DNA of 64,000 nt, taken from positions 2,666,001 through 2,730,000 of the forward strand of contig OY760134.1 in the NCBI GenBank assembly GCA_963663145.1, given 5' to 3'. The position numbers and the translations under genes are program-made. The notes below the pieces were generated by a model. That model saw nothing but the letters and a program-made list of their open reading frames with translations, did no database searches and had not been told where the DNA came from. The stretch's first letter is position 1. Every line of letters starts with the position of its first letter. Shown piece by piece: positions 36,355 through 44,255 of the stretch. This DNA is from Azotimanducus sp963663145 (GTDB lineage Bacteria; Pseudomonadota; Gammaproteobacteria; Pseudomonadales; Azotimanducaceae).

Positions 36355-37717
36355 GGGACGGGCATGGAGTCTGCGCCGTAGGAACAGGCTTGAGATAATA
36401 GCGGCCACAGGGAAAGTGATCGTAAGAGATGCCGACGAGCTACCGAGAATACGACCCGAACCAGGGGCTTCTGCTGCCGGAGGACATGGGGGAGTGGCTG
36501 CCGGAGGGGCACCTGGCGTGGCACGTGTCGGAGCTGGTGGAGGGTCTGGACCTGACGGCGTTCCACGCGCCGTACTCCGGTGCGGACGGGAGGCGGAACC
36601 GGCCGTACGACCCGAGGATGCTGGTGAAGGTGCTGGTGTACGCGTACGCGACGGGGACGTTCTCGTCGGGGAAGATCGCGAGGAGGCTGGAGGAGGACCT
36701 GGCGTACCGGGTGCTCGGTGCGGGGAACTTCCCGGCGCACCGGACGATCTGCGCGTTCCGCAAGCGTCACTGGGAGGACTTCGGGAAGCTGTTCGTGGAG
36801 GTGGTGCGGCTGGCGGCGCGGCTGGGGTTCGCGAAGTTCGGGAAGGTGGGGGTGGACGGGACGAAGGTTCGGGCGAACGCGGGCAAGAGGAAGTCGAAGA
36901 GGGTGGAGAAGCTGAGCGAGGAGGAGGCGCGGGAGCGCAACGTGAAGGCGGAGGGCGGAAGGCGCGTGCGGGGCCCGCGGCGGGTGCAGCAGGGGAACAC
37001 GACGGACGCGGACAGCCGGGTGATGAAGACGCCCCAGGAGGGCTACCGGCAGTGCTACAACGGTCAGCTGGCGGTGGACGGGGAGCACCAGGTGATCGTG
37101 GCGGCGGAACTGGTGAACAACGCGTCGGACCACGGTGTGCTGCCCGGCCTGCTGGAAGGCGTGGAGGAGGCGTGCGGGTGCCGCCCGCACGAAGTGCTGG
37201 CGGACGGGGGATACTGCAACGAGGACGATCTGCGGGAGCTGGAGAGGGACGGCGTCGAGGCGTGCGTGAACGTGCCGGAGGACAAGAGGAATTCGTCGCG
37301 CGAGAGGCCGGAGCAGTTTCCGGCGACGGCGCGGATGCGGGAGCGGATGGAGACGGAGGCGTGCCGGGAGGCGTGCCGCGAGCGGTCGTGGAGGTCGGAG
37401 GCGCCGAACGGGTGGATCAAGCGGGTGCCGGGGTTCCGGCAGTTCAGCGTCCGCGGCCTGGAGGCGGCGCGCGGGGAGTGGAGCCTGGTGTGCATGGCGC
37501 TCAATGTTCGAAGGCTTCACGGGCTTCGTGCGTCCGCGGCCGGGGCGGGATAGGGAAAAGGGCGGAAAAACCCTCCGAAACGGCCCCGAACGGGGCAAAT
37601 CGGGCGCGAACCGGAGGAAATCGGACATATTTAAGTAAAAGCATAATCGGATGCCGAAAGCGGGCCGGCGAGGACGGCTGCGGGAATTTTCTAAAGCGCA
37701 GACTCCATGCCCGTCCC
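36355..37717 (+). mobile_element. IS1182-like element, copy 1 (internally deleted)
   Basis: 1363 bp bounded by perfect 22-bp terminal inverted repeats (36355-36376 and 37696-37717). It has the same sequence as copy 2 except that a 312-bp in-frame segment is missing from its transposase gene, while it keeps 12 bases and one C that copy 2 has lost. Confidence 0.88.
36429..37553 (+). CDS. IS1182-family transposase, lacking a 104-residue internal segment
   Basis: 374 residues. The N-terminal domain has LLLPEDMGEWLPEGHLAWHV and YDPRMLVKVLVYAYATGTFS. DDE-type catalytic residues are expected in VGVDGTKVRAN and VLADGGYCNEDDL, with the last acidic residue in the C-terminal region. Compared with copy 2, residues that would follow LSEEEAR are missing: 104 highly charged residues (Glu/Arg/Lys-rich, probably coiled coil). 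The deletion joins two GGCGCGG motifs, suggesting recombination at short homology, and it keeps the frame. Codon use is extremely GC-rich compared with neighbours, which points to foreign origin. Confidence 0.85.
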   Translation: MPTSYREYDPNQGLLLPEDMGEWLPEGHLAWHVSELVEGLDLTAFHAPYSGADGRRNRPYDPRMLVKVLVYAYATGTFSSGKIARRLEEDLAYRVLGAGNFPAHRTICAFRKRHWEDFGKLFVEVVRLAARLGFAKFGKVGVDGTKVRANAGKRKSKRVEKLSEEEARERNVKAEGGRRVRGPRRVQQGNTTDADSRVMKTPQEGYRQCYNGQLAVDGEHQVIVAAELVNNASDHGVLPGLLEGVEEACGCRPHEVLADGGYCNEDDLRELERDGVEACVNVPEDKRNSSRERPEQFPATARMRERMETEACREACRERSWRSEAPNGWIKRVPGFRQFSVRGLEAARGEWSLVCMALNVRRLHGLRASAAGAG

Positions 37718-37818
37718 GCAGCGAACCAGCACGGGCGAAGTTGAACGACAGGGATGGCCCTCGCCCGGGGTTGCCTAAGAATTCCCCACACAGCCCGTCG
37801 CCCCGCGTCCGTGCTGGA

Positions 37819-38766
37819 TCAACTCGCCGTGTCCGTCAGCTCCACGCTGTATGCTTCAAGCTCGCTAGACAGCACCCTGTCAATCAAGCTGCGAGATCCG
37901 GCGAGGAGGTTTGCGTCGGCGCTGTAAAGCGTCGCCAGGCACCACTTGCGGTCCGCTGGCCAGATGATGTGCGGAATGTGCAAGTCTCGTTCGTATGAGT
38001 AGGGCCGTTGCAGCCAAGCAGCTACGTGCTTCAGGCGGGCGCGCCAGACGAAATAGCTCCAGCCGCGGGTGACGAGCAGCACGTCGGTATCCCAATTCGC
38101 GCTCCCCCCTTCCCACTGACCGGACAAGCAGCGGCAATTCGGCCCAGACTCGCTCACGAGCATTTGGAACAGCGCTTCCGCCACGAACGGCTCAATGTTG
38201 CATTCGTGCGGAGGCCAGCTCCAGACTTCATTTTGACTCGCGGCAAGCTGCGCGTCCCTTGCCCGGCAAATCGCACCCCAGTCGGAGTCTTCGGTCACAC
38301 GCAATCCATGAGCTTCGGCGATTTCGGAGTGCCTAAGCGGTTTCGCCCATTGATCCTCCGCGTTTTCGCCGGGTTCGGGTTCGAAGTGTACGGCCCCCTC
38401 GGTGTTCGGCGGAACGATCTTCCAGAACGGATTCGGCAATTGCACATACGCCTCGAATCCTTCGGGTAGGAAGTCGCCCACAGTCCAGCTATCCCCCCGG
38501 ATGACCAGCCCCTCTACATCACTATGCTTAGCGCGCTTATAGAAACTAGGTATTTCAGATTCACGCCACTTGCGCTGATGTTGCCAGAGCCGGTAGCGCA
38601 TGAGCAGGTGGTCCCGCAGGCGCATCTTTTGCGGCGCACCTGCCGCGTACAAATGCACCACGCCAATCCCCCGCGAGGGTTTACGTCGACCAAACGGCCA
38701 CCAGCGATGTCGTCGTCTCCATTGAGTCACGCCCGGCCTACCCGCCCGTGCAACCAACAACCTCAC
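37819..38766 (-). CDS. Unknown protein carried between the IS copies
   Basis: Up to 315 residues from a GTG at 38766, which overlaps the upstream wHTH gene by 29 bases. I recognise no family. The protein is rich in Trp and Arg (WRRRHRWWPFGRRK, SWTVGDFLPEGFEAYVQLPN, VLLVTRGWSYFVWRARLKHV) with no signal peptide or clear membrane segment. The first ~45 basic residues may not be translated, as Met48 is a plausible alternative start. It is probably co-transcribed with the preceding wHTH gene. Confidence 0.6.
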   Translation of the reverse strand: MRLLVARAGRPGVTQWRRRHRWWPFGRRKPSRGIGVVHLYAAGAPQKMRLRDHLLMRYRLWQHQRKWRESEIPSFYKRAKHSDVEGLVIRGDSWTVGDFLPEGFEAYVQLPNPFWKIVPPNTEGAVHFEPEPGENAEDQWAKPLRHSEIAEAHGLRVTEDSDWGAICRARDAQLAASQNEVWSWPPHECNIEPFVAEALFQMLVSESGPNCRCLSGQWEGGSANWDTDVLLVTRGWSYFVWRARLKHVAAWLQRPYSYERDLHIPHIIWPADRKWCLATLYSADANLLAGSRSLIDRVLSSELEAYSVELTDTAS

Positions 38767-39178
38767 CCCCCAAAAGCCTCCGCGTCAACCCCAACAATTC
38801 ACGCAGCGTGCGCTCAAAGTGCCCGATCAGCAATTCTTCCAATGTATCACTCGCCAACACATGCGTCGTTCGCAAGTCACTCGAACTCTTTTCTTTTATG
38901 AGCATCCCGCGAGTAACCGCCAGCGACACCCGCTTTTCCTTGGTTCTGCTTGAGCCTGTGCGCATGGATTGACAGGCTTCGCTCACGCTCAGCGGGGTTT
39001 GCCGCCAGTGAGAGACGAGCGCGACCGTGAAGAGATACCAGTATTCCTGAGAAAAGTAGTCCTTTCCGATGTCGTCAAGCCAGCGCTGCCCGTAGTCGTC
39101 CATGTAGGCAATCCACTTGAGGAGTGTCTCGCGGTCCGAATCGAAGTTGGGTTCCGGCCGTGAGTCTGGCTGGGGCAT
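38738..39178 (-). CDS. Probable winged-helix regulator carried between the IS copies
   Basis: 146 residues. The N-terminal half (TLLKWIAYMDDYGQRWLDDI, YWYLFTVALVSHWRQTPLSV) is followed by a helix-turn-helix-like segment (SVSEACQSMRTGSSRTKEKR) and a wing-like stretch, then a helical tail (EELLIGHFERTLRELLGLTR). This resembles small MarR-like or replication-type wHTH proteins, but the assignment is tentative. It is the first gene of a two-gene unit. Confidence 0.55.
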   Translation of the reverse strand: MPQPDSRPEPNFDSDRETLLKWIAYMDDYGQRWLDDIGKDYFSQEYWYLFTVALVSHWRQTPLSVSEACQSMRTGSSRTKEKRVSLAVTRGMLIKEKSSSDLRTTHVLASDTLEELLIGHFERTLRELLGLTRRLLGGEVVGCTGG

Positions 39179-39402
39179 TGGTGCGCTATAGCCGGATTGG
39201 GTGGTGGGTGGAGTTTACTATGGGGGTGGGGTGGGGTCTTGAGAGACGCGCACGCAGGTGCAGACACTAATCGCTCCCACGGAACATGTTTGCAGGGCTT
39301 TGAAGCCGCCTGTACGGGGGCGGCCCACCCACCCAGCGCATCGTGACAAAACAGCGACTAGCCAACTCCCCAATTTCTCATGTGAAACGAATCATCGACC
39401 GC

Positions 39403-41064
39403 GGGCAGGGCATGGAGTCTGCGCCGTAGGAACAGGCTTGAGATAATAGCGGCCACAGGGAAAGTGATCGTAAGAGATGCCGACGAGCTACCGAGAATAC
39501 GACCCGAACCAGGGGCTTCTGCTGCCGGAGGACATGGGGGAGTGGCTGCCGGAGGGGCACGTGTCGGAGCTGGTGGAGGGTCTGGACCTGACGGCGTTCC
39601 ACGCGCCGTACTCCGGTGCGGACGGGAGGCGGAACCGGCCGTACGACCCGAGGATGCTGGTGAAGGTGCTGGTGTACGCGTACGCGACGGGGACGTTCTC
39701 GTCGGGGAAGATCGCGAGGAGGCTGGAGGAGGACCTGGCGTACCGGGTGCTCGGTGCGGGGAACTTCCCGGCGCACCGGACGATCTGCGCGTTCCGCAAG
39801 CGTCACTGGGAGGACTTCGGGAAGCTGTTCGTGGAGGTGGTGCGGCTGGCGGCGCGGCTGGGGTTCGCGAAGTTCGGGAAGGTGGGGGTGGACGGGACGA
39901 AGGTTCGGGCGAACGCGGGCAAGAGGAAGTCGAAGAGGGTGGAGAAGCTGAGCGAGGAGGAGGCGCGGCTGCGCGGGGAGGTGTCGAAGCTGCTGGAGCG
40001 GGCGCGGGAGGTGGACGAGGCGGAGGACGAGAAGTACGGTCCGGAGAGCCGCGGGGACGAGACGCCGGAGAAGCTGAAGGACCGGAATGCGCGCGCGAGG
40101 GCGCTGGAGCGCGCGAAGAGGGAGCTGGCGGAGCAGCGGCGGAGGGAGAAGGAGGCGCGCGGGGACGCGGAGGAATCGAAGACCGCATCGGACGTGGAGT
40201 CGCTGAGGCGGCTGAACGCGGTCGTGGAGGCGAGGGAGAACGTGGAGCGCGACCACGCGGAACGGAAGGAGAAGGCGCGGGAGCGCAACGTGAGGGCGGA
40301 GGGCGGAAGGCGCGTGCGGGGCCGCGGCGGGTGCAGCAGGGGAACACGACGGACGCGGACAGCCGGGTGATGAAGACGCCCCAGGAGGGCTACCAGCAGT
40401 GCTACAACGGTCAGCTGGCGGTGGACGGGGAGCACCAGGTGATCGTGGCGGCGGAACTGGTGAACAACGCGTCGGACCACGGTGTGCTGCCCGGCCTGCT
40501 GGAAGGCGTGGAGGAGGCGTGCGGGTGCCGCCCGCACGAAGTGCTGGCGGACGGGGGATACTGCAACGAGGACGATCTGCGGGAGCTGGAGAGGGACGGC
40601 GTCGAGGCGTGCGTGAACGTGCCGGAGGACAAGAGGAATTCGTCGCGCGAGAGGCCGGAGCAGTTTCCGGCGACGGCGCGGATGCGGGAGCGGATGGAGA
40701 CGGAGGCGTGCCGGGAGGCGTGCCGCGAGCGGTCGTGGAGGTCGGAGGCGCCGAACGGGTGGATCAAGCGGGTGCCGGGGTTCCGGCAGTTCAGCGTCCG
40801 CGGCCTGGAGGCGGCGCGCGGGGAGTGGAGCCTGGTGTGCATGGCGCTCAATGTTCGAAGGCTTCACGGGCTTCGTGCGTCCGCGGCCGGGGCGGGATAG
40901 GGAAAAGGGCGGAAAAACCCTCCGAAACGGCCCCGAACGGGGCAAATCGGGCGCGAACCGGAGGAAATCGGACATATTTAAGTAAAAGCATAATCGGATG
41001 CCGAAAGCGGGCCGGCGAGGACGGCTGCGGGAATTTTCTAAAGCGCAGACTCCATGCCCGTCCC
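39403..41064 (+). mobile_element. IS1182-like element, copy 2
   Basis: 1662 bp. The right inverted repeat (41043-41064) equals that of copy 1; the left one (39403-39424) has small changes near its outer end (GGGCAGGGC instead of GGGACGGGC). It contains the full-length transposase sequence but with a frameshift. Confidence 0.87.
39477..40900 (+). pseudogene. IS1182-family transposase, frameshifted
   Basis: Frame 1 runs from ATG 39477 through the long charged middle region (EEEARLRGEVSKLLERAREV ... HAERKEKARERNVRAEGG). At about 40323 one C present in copy 1 is missing, so the frame moves and the catalytic C-terminal half (QQCYNGQLAVDGEHQVIVAA ... LADGGYCNEDDL) is read in another phase to the TAG at 40898-40900. 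In addition LAWH (four codons) is missing after PEGH. Corrected length would be about 474 residues, matching full IS1182 transposases. The GC-rich sequence gives long spurious open frames on both strands. Confidence 0.87.
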
Positions 41065-41169
41065 GCTGAGAATCTGGGCGGCTGAATTTGAACAAAGGGG
41101 ATGGCCCTCGCGGGACTATTGCCTGCGCGTCCGCATACCCGCTTCGGCCGGGTCTAAAGCTGACCGCAA

Positions 41170-41439
41170 TTACGCAGCGCTTCGAGCCCGTTGCGCCTTG
41201 TCTAGGTCAAAGGTTGCCTGCAAATTCATCCAAACCTTTGGAGAGGTCCCCAGCGCATCGGCTAAGTCTAAAGCCGCTTCGGCGGTCACTCCCCTTTTTC
41301 CACGAATCAATTCGTTCAATCTTGCGCGTGTCCAGCCGACCCGTTCGGCAAACGCCGTTTGCGTTATACCTGCAGGTTCAAGAAACTCCTCCAATAGAAT
41401 TTCGCCTGGATGAAATGGATGGTTGGGTTGCCTGCTCAT
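41170..41439 (-). CDS. higA: HigA-type antitoxin
   Basis: 89 residues with the typical HigA start PFHPGEILLEEFLEPAGITQ, the HTH TAFAERVGWTRARLNELIRG and the KRGVTAEAALDLADALGTSP block. It neutralises HigB and represses the operon. It follows higB by 12 bases, the usual higBA order, and the palindrome upstream of higB is the probable operator. Confidence 0.93.
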   Translation of the reverse strand: MSRQPNHPFHPGEILLEEFLEPAGITQTAFAERVGWTRARLNELIRGKRGVTAEAALDLADALGTSPKVWMNLQATFDLDKAQRARSAA

Positions 41440-41451
41440 GCCCGATCTCCA

Positions 41452-41742
41452 CTAATGATAGTCAACTATTTCTACGTCCATCGCCTGTCCTCTTTGCCAG
41501 CGAAATACGACGCGCCATTGGTCGTTTATCCGAATAGAGTAAGACCCCCTTCTATTTCCACTCAGCGTTTCAAGTCTGTTTCCAGGGGGCGCTCGAAGAT
41601 CCCTCAATTCTGCGGCATCGTGCAGATAGAGGAGCTTTCTTCTGGCGACCCGCCGTAATTCCGGCGGAAAAGAACGTGTAAGTCGGCTGACTCGGTCATA
41701 GAACAGATCTTCGGCTAGTCGGTTCGCAAAGGTCTCAATCAC
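41452..41742 (-). CDS. higB: HigB-type toxin (RelE superfamily)
   Basis: 96 residues. PPELRRVARRKLLYLHDAAE and LRAPPGNRLETLSGNRRGSY are followed by SIRINDQWRVVFRW and the C-terminal VEIVDYH, all standard for HigB ribosome-dependent mRNA endonucleases. The catalytic basic and aromatic residues appear intact. It is first in a two-gene operon with higA. A decayed relative lies at 42938-43170. Confidence 0.93.
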   Translation of the reverse strand: MIETFANRLAEDLFYDRVSRLTRSFPPELRRVARRKLLYLHDAAELRDLRAPPGNRLETLSGNRRGSYSIRINDQWRVVFRWQRGQAMDVEIVDYH

Positions 41743-41749
41743 GTGTCTA

Positions 41750-41770
41750 GGTTATCGTAATTCGATAACC
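41750..41770. promoter_or_regulatory. Probable higBA operator
   Basis: A perfect palindrome, GGTTATCG - 5 bases - CGATAACC, begins eight bases upstream of the higB start. The role as a HigA binding site is inferred from position and symmetry. Confidence 0.65.
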
Positions 41771-41808
41771 GGATCAATTGGTGCGCTGCATCCGAGAATG
41801 GCGGCGCC

Positions 41809-42261
41809 TCAATCCTGCACCAAGCGCTTGCCCAGACTTATCGACTCGTCTTCAATGAATCCGAGCGACCGATAGAAATCGACTGCCTGGGCGTTCGACC
41901 GCCTGATTTGCAGATTGATCTTCGGGCAGCCCAATTCGCGCAGAATTGCTTCCGCTGCATCCATCATGCGTCGACCGAATCCTTGCCTGCGGTGCTCTGG
42001 AGCCACCGCAAGGTAGTTGATCCACCCGCGATGCCCCTCGTAGCCGCTCATCACGGTGGCAACCAGTCGGCCGTTCACCAACCCAACCAGAAATGAATCG
42101 CGCTGGACTTGGAGCTTCCGTTGGATATCCTTCGCCGGGTCGTTCCACGGCACAACGAGGTTGCACGTTCGCCATAATTCAACGACATCTGCTTCGTCGG
42201 CTGCTTCGAAGGCTCGGACCTCCAGCGGCTGTGATCTGCTATCGGTCGGTTCAATGCTCAT
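41809..42261 (-). CDS. GNAT family N-acetyltransferase
   Basis: 150 residues. The acetyl-CoA motif is in YLAVAPEHRRQGFGRRMMDA (RxxGxG form), and the C-terminal NLQIRRSNAQAVDFYRSLGF is the common ending of YpeA-like and RimI-like acetyltransferases. No antitoxin gene is adjacent, so it is probably an ordinary acetyltransferase of unknown substrate. Confidence 0.87.
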   Translation of the reverse strand: MSIEPTDSRSQPLEVRAFEAADEADVVELWRTCNLVVPWNDPAKDIQRKLQVQRDSFLVGLVNGRLVATVMSGYEGHRGWINYLAVAPEHRRQGFGRRMMDAAEAILRELGCPKINLQIRRSNAQAVDFYRSLGFIEDESISLGKRLVQD

Positions 42262-42307
42262 GGTTGCGACCAGTCCCTAAAAGGCAACAACAGCCCCACC
42301 AGCAAAC

Positions 42308-42724
42308 TCACTCGTTTTCGAGGTATTCGGCCTTGAAAGCGTCGGACGGTTCAATGGGGCTCCCAACGTCGACGAGCACGCCATTGGGATCCACACACAT
42401 GAAGTGCCTCTGTCCGTATTCTTCATCCGCGATGTGCGTCACCAGGTCTTCTCTCTCCCGGAATTTCGAGTAGGCGGCATCGACGTCCTCGACCTCCAAC
42501 GCCAGACTGACGCCTTTGGCAGCGGCCCGAAACGCCGGGGGAATGAGTTCATGGTCGAACCGCTGGATGCCCAGTTCCAACTCTCCGTTTGCGCCTCCCG
42601 CCAAGTTGACGAACCAGTCGCTGTCGAACTCCACTTGGAAGCCCAGCAGCCGACAATAAAAGTCCTTCGTCTCTTCAAGCTTCTCCGAATAGATCACCGG
42701 AAATAGCCTTGATAACTTTGTCAT
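42308..42724 (-). CDS. VOC-family (glyoxalase/dioxygenase fold) protein
   Basis: 138 residues with two beta-alpha-beta modules: FPVIYSEKLEETKDFYCRLL then GFQVEFDSDWF, and GVSLALEVEDVDAAYSKFRE ending RHFMCVDPNGVLVDVGSPI. VOC members include glyoxalases, antibiotic-binding proteins and isomerases; which one this is cannot be told. It lies between two higBA loci on the same strand. Confidence 0.85.
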   Translation of the reverse strand: MTKLSRLFPVIYSEKLEETKDFYCRLLGFQVEFDSDWFVNLAGGANGELELGIQRFDHELIPPAFRAAAKGVSLALEVEDVDAAYSKFREREDLVTHIADEEYGQRHFMCVDPNGVLVDVGSPIEPSDAFKAEYLENE

Positions 42725-42744
42725 TCGATACCTCGTTTCTTAGA

Positions 42745-42927
42745 TCAAGCAGGTCGGCGCGTGGAGTTTGCGCACATGCCCCGTTGTACGTTCAGGATCA
42801 TGGTCACACGGTTCACCGGCACGTCCAGCGCTTTGGACAAGGCATTCGCCGACAGCCCGAGTAGATCGATGTCATCACGCAAAATCTCATCGGGATGCAC
42901 CGGCCTCATTCCGTTCCTACTATCCAT
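42745..42927 (-). pseudogene. Truncated higA antitoxin
   Basis: 60 residues. The start MRPVHPDEILRDDIDLLGLS and HTH ANALSKALDVPVNRVTMILN match HigA, but after NVQRGMCAN the protein ends early (STRRPA), losing about 35 residues of the normal C-terminus. It lies 10 bases after a damaged higB. Confidence 0.75.
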
Positions 42928-42937
42928 GTCAAACCTC

Positions 42938-43170
42938 TCAGTGATAATCCACTATCTCCACGTCGCATGGCCCCTCGTCACTCCACCGGAAACAAATGCG
43001 CCATTGCGAATTGATTCTAATGCTGTGCTGACCGACACGGTCGCCTCGCAAGAGTTCAAGTCGATTGCTCCTCAAAGCAGCAAGATCACTCAGCGTCTCG
43101 GCACTATCCAGCAGAACGAGTCTGCGCGCCGCCTGGTCAGCGAATCCTAGAAATGTGGGGTCATGGGACA
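42938..43170 (-). pseudogene. N-terminally truncated higB toxin
   Basis: The C-terminal two thirds of HigB are clear (SDLAALRSNRLELLRGDRVG, QHSIRINSQWRICFRW, DVEIVDYH). The first ~30 residues are replaced by sequence without family similarity; the open frame extends to 43270 only by chance. Together with the short higA this is a decayed second higBA locus. Confidence 0.72.
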
Positions 43171-43305
43171 CCCCCGGGCGATGATGGGTGTCCGGAGAAG
43201 CGCTCGTAATCCGCCCCGCTGAACTCGCTAAACGCCCCATGGAGGACATCACCCAACACGCCCCCCTCATGTAGCGCGAGACAAGACTATGCCTTGCTGC
43301 GGAGC

Positions 43306-43662
43306 CTAGCGAGCTCTGCTGGTCTCCAACTCATCAAAGTACGCCAGAGCGGGCAGGTTGCGACGTTGGTGTACGATTCTAAGTACCACCGATTGGTTTC
43401 CGGAAGAAGAGACCGGTGCAAAGAAAACAACGTGCCTGCCGTAGTTCACTGAACGCATCGCCTCCGCAAAGAGGCTGCGATCACGTCCCGCAAGCGGGTC
43501 GCGGGCGATTAGCCCAAAGGCATCGACCAATCCTCGGTAATACTTGAGCCACTGCTCGCGCCCCCAATTCCTGATGGTGTACTCGCGAATATCGTCCAAA
43601 TCTCTTCGCGCCAACCGAGAGAGGAGAATTTGTCCTCGGTAGTTATCTCGTTGTTGCGTCAA
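43306..43662 (-). CDS. parE: ParE-type toxin
   Basis: 118 residues from a TTG at 43662, overlapping the end of parD by 20 bases. LSRLARRDLDDIREYTIRNW then GREQWLKYYRGLVDAFGLIA is the typical ParE/RelE-fold start, and SVNYGRHVVFFAP and LRIVHQRRNLP are the usual core and end. ParE toxins poison DNA gyrase. The sequence looks complete. A long tail (ALAYFDELETSRAR) is slightly unusual. Confidence 0.88.
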   Translation of the reverse strand: MTQQRDNYRGQILLSRLARRDLDDIREYTIRNWGREQWLKYYRGLVDAFGLIARDPLAGRDRSLFAEAMRSVNYGRHVVFFAPVSSSGNQSVVLRIVHQRRNLPALAYFDELETSRAR

Positions 43663-43903
43663 AGTCTGGCTCGTAGTCCAAGGGATCGAACTCTTTGAAT
43701 CCTCCGGCCTCCGCCTCCCGCAGCGCTTCTTGGAGTTCCGCCTTCAAGGCGTAGAACTGAAGCGCTCCGTCCCTCTCCATGAGCAGGCGCATGGCTGCCC
43801 GAACAATTTCGCTCAGGTTGGCATAGGCCCCAGACTTGATTTGCCCTTGCATATAGGCATCCATCTGCTGAGTGAGGTGCACGTTCGGCATATTCACGAC
43901 CAT
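43643..43903 (-). CDS. parD: ParD-type antitoxin
   Basis: 86 residues from the ATG at 43903; an ATG four codons later is also possible, and the in-frame extension to 43951 runs through the operator. The ribbon-helix-helix N-terminus MPNVHLTQQMDAYMQGQIKS then GAYANLSEIVRAAMRLL is classic ParD. The C-terminal ELQEALREAEAGGFKEFDPL is the toxin-binding tail. It precedes and overlaps parE. Confidence 0.9.
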   Translation of the reverse strand: MVVNMPNVHLTQQMDAYMQGQIKSGAYANLSEIVRAAMRLLMERDGALQFYALKAELQEALREAEAGGFKEFDPLDYEPDFDATTR

Positions 43904-43912
43904 ATGTGTCAA

Positions 43913-43935
43913 ATATTGGCGGATACTGACAATAT
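43913..43935. promoter_or_regulatory. Possible parDE operator
   Basis: ATATTG and CAATAT form a short inverted repeat, separated by 11 bases, just upstream of parD. Position suggests a ParD binding site; the arms are short, so confidence is limited. Confidence 0.4.
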
Positions 43936-43947
43936 CTGACCGAGCAG

Positions 43948-44172
43948 TCAAGTAGCCCTTGTGTTCGGTTGAACACGCGATGGCTTGGGTAAATCTTGGC
44001 CTTCCCGAATGGTAGCCGCGATGAGTTCCCTCAGCAGGTCCTTGGCTTCGGCGAGTGCCTCCTCAAGGGACGCTCCGTCTGTGGCACCCCAGCCGAAATC
44101 AGCAAACGTGACGACGTAACGACCGTCTTCATCGCGCTCGACCTGGGCGGGATATGTGTGGCAATCCGACAT
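43948..44172 (-). CDS. hicB: HicB-type orphan antitoxin, copy 1
   Basis: 74 residues from the ATG at 44172; upstream in-frame codons up to 44196 are also open. CHTYPAQVERDEDGRYVVTF then ADFGWGATDGASLEEALAEA KDLL is a HicB partial RNase H-fold. The last ~10 residues differ from copy 2 (45371-45649), which has a longer C-terminus. No HTH and no hicA gene are present. It ends 45 bases upstream of the parD start. Confidence 0.78.
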   Translation of the reverse strand: MSDCHTYPAQVERDEDGRYVVTFADFGWGATDGASLEEALAEAKDLLRELIAATIREGQDLPKPSRVQPNTRAT

Positions 44173-44200
44173 GACAGTTTTTCCTTCAGAATTCATGGCC
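43978..44200 (-). repeat. 223-bp direct repeat, copy 1 (hicB segment)
   Basis: This segment is about 88-90% identical by eye to 45455-45677, same orientation. It spans most of hicB copy 1 and its ribosome-binding region. The two copies flank the fic gene. Confidence 0.8.
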
Positions 44201-44255
44201 TTCGATTCCGAGGTCGGTGCGCCGCCTCGCCCCGACGCTCTGAGTCCGCCAGGCT

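Larger units (their letters stand above)
36355..41064. mobile_element. Composite-transposon-like region flanked by two IS1182-like copies
   Basis: Two nearly identical IS1182-like elements in the same orientation (36355-37717 and 39403-41064) enclose 1.7 kb with two unknown minus-strand genes. This is the layout of a composite transposon. No outer target duplication was recognised and both transposase genes carry lesions, so present mobility is doubtful. Confidence 0.55.

Noticed and set aside
36266..37744. Very long open frames on both strands over the IS1182 copies (also 39358-41095)
   Set aside because: The IS has extremely GC-rich codon use, so stop codons are rare in all frames. The Gly/Arg- or Pro/Arg-rich translations have no family features, and the real transposase frame is clear.
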